Below, piece by piece: positions 63,173 through 64,000 of a DNA stretch of 64,000 nt. Every line of letters starts with the position of its first letter. The stretch's first letter is position 1. The translations under genes and the position numbers were made by a program. Origin of the DNA: Limosilactobacillus frumenti DSM 13145 (lineage in GTDB: Bacteria; Bacillota; Bacilli; Lactobacillales; Lactobacillaceae); contig NZ_AZER01000024.1 of assembly GCF_001436045.1 (NCBI RefSeq), positions 27,935-91,934 on the forward strand, in the 5' to 3' direction. The notes beneath the pieces are model-generated. The model did no database searches. It was not told the origin of the DNA and saw only the letters and a list, made by a program, of their open reading frames with translations.

Positions 63173-64000
63173 ATGAGAAATAGAAAATATTGGCTAATCT
63201 CAGCTAGTGTATTGTTGGGATTAGTATGTGGATCAGGAATGGTTCATGCGGATAGTAACACTGCGATAAATAATCAACCTAACGCTACCAACGTTACGAA
63301 TGTCGTGACTACACAAAGTACTACCGCTAATGTAAACGTTACTACTACGCAAAATGGTAACTCTAGTACTAATGTTAACGTTAGTGAACAACCATCAAGC
63401 GTAATGAGTAACGCTAGTGCTCAAACTGATGCACAAAAAGCTGCTTATTATAGTAGCGGATGGCATGAGCAGAATAAACAGTGGACGTACTCTAAAGATG
63501 ATGGTACTGAGGCCGAGGACGAATGGCTGTGGATTGATAATGCTTGGTATTATTTTGATGGTCCGATTATGGCAGCAAATGGCTGGCATGGTACGAAGTT
63601 AGCTGATGGAAGCTGGAAGGATTACTACTTTGATCAGTGGGGCCATTACATGACAAATACTTGGCATGTTTATAACGGCAGTTGGACATACTCTAAGGAT
63701 GATGGTACTGCTGCTGAAGATCAGTGGTTATGGATTAATGGTCATTGGTATTATTTCGATAGCGAAGTAATGGCAGCAAATGGCTGGCATGGTACGAAGT
63801 TAGCTGATGGAAGCTGGAAGGATTACTACTTTGATCAGTGGGGCCATTACATGACAAATACTTGGCATGTTTATAACGGCAGTTGGACATACTCTAAGGA
63901 TGATGGTACTGCTGCTGAAGATCAGTGGTTATGGATTAATGGTTATTGGTATTATTTCGATAGCGAAGTAATGGCAGCAAATGGCTGGCATGGTACGAAG
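63173..64000 (+). CDS. secreted repeat protein with 67-residue units, 3' end beyond the window
   Basis: Open from ATG 63173 (AGGGGGTAA upstream) to the window edge, 276 codons so far. Signal peptide (MRNRKYWLISASVLLGLVCG, cleaved after VHA), a Thr/Asn-rich linker (about 27-95), then units containing WTYSKDDGTAAEDQWLWING, WYYFDSEVMAANGWHGTK and LADGSWKDYYFDQWGHYM. These are distant relatives of the other repeats with a longer unit. The C-terminus, and so any catalytic domain, is not visible. Confidence 0.8.
   Translation, partial: MRNRKYWLISASVLLGLVCGSGMVHADSNTAINNQPNATNVTNVVTTQSTTANVNVTTTQNGNSSTNVNVSEQPSSVMSNASAQTDAQKAAYYSSGWHEQNKQWTYSKDDGTEAEDEWLWIDNAWYYFDGPIMAANGWHGTKLADGSWKDYYFDQWGHYMTNTWHVYNGSWTYSKDDGTAAEDQWLWINGHWYYFDSEVMAANGWHGTKLADGSWKDYYFDQWGHYMTNTWHVYNGSWTYSKDDGTAAEDQWLWINGYWYYFDSEVMAANGWHGTK
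63569..64000 (+). repeat. 201-base tandem repeat, running off the window
   Basis: ATGGCAGCAAATGGCTGGCA recurs at 63569, 63770 and 63971, exactly 201 bases apart (67 codons). Copies two and three are identical apart from a CAT to TAT change (His to Tyr). The array continues past the edge. Confidence 0.88.

Overview
The window looks like the chromosome of a low-GC Gram-positive lactic acid bacterium of the family Lactobacillaceae, most likely a heterofermentative Limosilactobacillus-type species. This rests on gene families (DUF2922/DUF1659 pair, extended type I Map, RecX, RF3, KxYKxGKxW leaders) and frequent TTG/GTG starts with strong Shine-Dalgarno sites; the species cannot be fixed from the sequence alone. 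No rRNA, tRNA, CRISPR array or intact insertion sequence was recognised.

Layout. 1-10.6 kb is ordinary chromosome: the end of a UDP-GlcNAc 2-epimerase gene, two MFS transporters, GtrA, flavodoxin, methionine aminopeptidase, a YjeM-type amino-acid permease, a YihY/BrkB membrane protein, DUF2922/DUF1659 and recX. 10.6-24.9 kb is an exopolysaccharide locus: priming sugar transferase, DUF4422, GtrB-like GT2, Wzy-like polymerase, Wzz, a galactofuranosyltransferase-like enzyme, UDP-galactopyranose mutase (glf), Wzx flippase, an acyltransferase whose start codon appears lost, LicD, GT14 and GT4. 29.7-40.5 kb holds a second galactofuranosyltransferase-like enzyme, a three-gene phosphocholine module (HTH-LicC-LicA fusion, LicC, BCCT transporter), prfC, an acyltransferase, a GT-C-like membrane protein and a UbiA-type prenyltransferase. 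From 19 kb onward, and almost continuously from 41 to 64 kb, are large secreted proteins built from choline/glucan-binding (CW_binding-type) repeats, most ending in a different peptidoglycan hydrolase domain: M23 (twice), GH25, C39-like, NlpC/P60, phage-type amidase and GH73. Others carry a coiled coil, a CAP/SEC10-like domain or no recognised catalytic domain. An LCP glycopolymer ligase and an AI-2E-family membrane protein lie among them.

How it may fit together. BCCT imports choline, the LicA-like domain phosphorylates it, the LicC-like enzymes make CDP-choline, and LicD can transfer phosphocholine onto a surface glycan made by the same region (galactofuranose-containing, exported by Wzx/Wzy or attached by LCP). 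The neighbouring repeat proteins are the architectural counterpart of pneumococcal choline-binding proteins. Enzyme families are read from sequence; the claim that the repeats recognise phosphocholine here is an inference, and alpha-glucan binding is the main alternative.

Decay marks: an ISL3-family transposase remnant (about 29.1-29.65 kb), two degenerate coding remnants (about 7.9-8.15 and 40.6-40.9 kb), a frameshift in the CAP/SEC10-like gene, an orphan 39-residue KxYKxGKxW leader, and the ATG-to-ATA start of the acyltransferase.
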